From Clostridiales bacterium (GTDB taxonomy: Bacteria; Bacillota; Clostridia; Christensenellales; Aristaeellaceae): a DNA stretch of 12,940 bases. This document shows, piece after piece, positions 11,884 through 12,940 of this stretch. Position numbers and translations under genes: made by a program. Each line of letters starts with the position of its first letter. Positions within the stretch are counted from its first letter, which is position 1. The notes under the pieces were generated by a model. It searched no databases, was not told the origin of the DNA, and worked only from the letters and a program-made list of their open reading frames with translations. Location: the NCBI GenBank assembly GCA_004554085.1, contig SFNY01000075.1, positions 1-12,940 on the forward strand, read 5' to 3'.

Positions 11884-12940
11884 ATGAAAAAGATGAGCAA
11901 GACCTTCATCAACAATGCCATCACCTACGCGCTGGTCATTGTTGCCTTCATTGTGATGAGCCTGCTTCAGAATGCGGGCGTGCTGACCCGCTCCATGAAG
12001 GGCCAGCTGATTCCGATCTGCGTCTACATCGTCATGGCGGTCTCCCTGAACCTGGTGGTGGGCATCTCCGGCGAGCTGTGCCTGGGCCACGCGGGCTTCA
12101 TGAGCGTGGGCGCCTTCACCGGCGTGGTGGCGGCGGCTTGCCTGGCGGGCGGCGTGCCCAATCCCACGCTGCGGCTGATTCTGGCCATGATCGTGGGCGG
12201 TCTGCTGGCGGCGGTGGCCGGCGTCATCATCGGCGTGCCGGTGCTGCGCCTGCGGGGCGACTATCTGGCGATCGTGACCCTGGCCTTCGGCGAGATCATC
12301 CGCAACGTCATCAACTGCCTGTACGTCGCGCTGGACGGCAGCGCCCTGCGCATCTCCTTCAACAATCCCGTCGTGCAGGACGCTGCGCGCACTGCGGAGG
12401 GCATCCCCTTCCAGGTGCTCATCAACGGCCCCCAGGGCGCGACGGTCTCCACGAAGCTGGCAACCTTCACCATGGGCTTTGTGCTGATCATCTTCAGCCT
12501 GATCGTGGTGCTGAACCTGATCAACAGCCGCTCCGGACGCGCCATCATGGCTATCCGCGACAACCGCATCGCGGCGGAATCCGTGGGCATCGGCGTGACC
12601 AAGTACAAGATGATGGCCTTCGTGATCTCGGCTGCGCTGGCGGGCATGGCGGGCGCGCTGTACTCGCTGAACTACTCCACGGTCACGGCCAGCAAGTTCA
12701 AGTTCGACACCTCCATTCTGGTGCTGGTGTTCGTGGTGCTGGGCGGCATCGGCAACATTCGCGGCTCCATCATTGCCGCGACGCTGCTGACGGTGCTCCC
12801 CGAGCTGCTGCGTGCGTTCAATGACTACCGCATGCTGATCTACGCCATCGTGCTGATTCTGGTGATGCTGACCACCAACAACCCGCGCTTCAAGCAGCTG
12901 CGGGAGAGCCTGGCGGAGAAGCTGCGCCGCAACAAGGGCG
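11884..12940 (+). CDS. livM: Branched-chain amino acid ABC transporter permease LivM (3' end outside window)
   Basis: The frame from ATG 11884 stays open for 352 codons to the last base, so the stop lies beyond the window. The protein starts MKKMSKTFINNAITYALVI. Typical LivM parts are NLVVGISGELCLGHAGFMSVGAF (about residues 58-80), RLRGDYLAIVTLAFGEIIRN (about 122-141), the coupling loop SRSGRAIMAIRDNRIAAESVGI (about 218-239) and VFVVLGGIGNIRGSIIAA (about 282-299). AAGGTG (11873-11878) precedes the start by 5 nt and overlaps the end of livH, so the two are co-transcribed. The ATPases LivG and LivF would be expected next. It was found by translating the frame directly. Confidence 0.94.
   Translation, partial: MKKMSKTFINNAITYALVIVAFIVMSLLQNAGVLTRSMKGQLIPICVYIVMAVSLNLVVGISGELCLGHAGFMSVGAFTGVVAAACLAGGVPNPTLRLILAMIVGGLLAAVAGVIIGVPVLRLRGDYLAIVTLAFGEIIRNVINCLYVALDGSALRISFNNPVVQDAARTAEGIPFQVLINGPQGATVSTKLATFTMGFVLIIFSLIVVLNLINSRSGRAIMAIRDNRIAAESVGIGVTKYKMMAFVISAALAGMAGALYSLNYSTVTASKFKFDTSILVLVFVVLGGIGNIRGSIIAATLLTVLPELLRAFNDYRMLIYAIVLILVMLTTNNPRFKQLRESLAEKLRRNKG

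Noticed and set aside
10936..12090. Minus-strand open frame of 384 codons opposite livH/livM
   Set aside because: Composition is His/Asp/Gln-rich without any domain; it is the antisense shadow of two clearly recognised permease genes.

Overview
The window looks like chromosomal DNA from a GC-rich member of the Clostridia (Bacillota), probably an uncultured gut-type lineage. This is inferred from the clostridial-type 5S rRNA, strong GGAGG ribosome-binding sites, sigma-A-type promoters (TTGACA/TATAAT with 17-nt spacers), U-tract terminators, TTG/GTG starts and a LytTR-DUF3021 regulator pair. I cannot name a species. No phage, IS element, CRISPR array or tRNA was seen.

Layout. (1) 1-132: the 3' part of a 5S rRNA with its terminator, cut by the window edge. 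(2) 228-3196: five small genes: a secreted SH3-domain protein, a Nudix hydrolase, a convergent metallo-beta-lactamase-fold hydrolase (minus strand), a small conserved membrane protein and a type I signal peptidase. (3) 3193-3357: the most unusual element, a stand-alone 5S-derived RNA. It has its own promoter, keeps the 5' and central parts of 5S, including 73 nt identical to the first copy, and is then fused to an intrinsic terminator where the 3' end of 5S should be. (4) 3440-4498: a secreted beta-propeller-like protein. (5) 4611-6297: a D-lyxose isomerase and a PfkB-family kinase, a probable small sugar-salvage operon. (6) 6449-8803: LytTR regulator, DUF3021 membrane protein, ABC ATPase and ABC-2 permease, a tightly packed self-regulated exporter operon whose promoter carries a perfect inverted repeat. 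(7) 8857-9390: a cysteine-rich DUF2284 protein with a very strong promoter. (8) 9735-12940: livJ, livH and livM of a branched-chain amino acid (HAAT family) ABC importer. livM runs off the window, and livG/livF probably follow.

How the genes work together. The liv genes import branched-chain or related amino acids. livJ is separated from livHM by a terminator and a second promoter-like element, so the binding protein can be made in excess over the permease. The LytTR operon probably senses an envelope condition or peptide and adjusts its own exporter. The isomerase and kinase could convert D-lyxose (or D-mannose) to a ketose and phosphorylate it into central metabolism. The signal peptidase could process the secreted proteins encoded on either side.

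The best candidate for something undescribed is the promoter-5S fragment-terminator unit at 3193-3357. A small conserved motif (AACAGT) recurring around the livJ and livH promoters, and the inverted-repeat operator at the LytTR promoter, are secondary leads.
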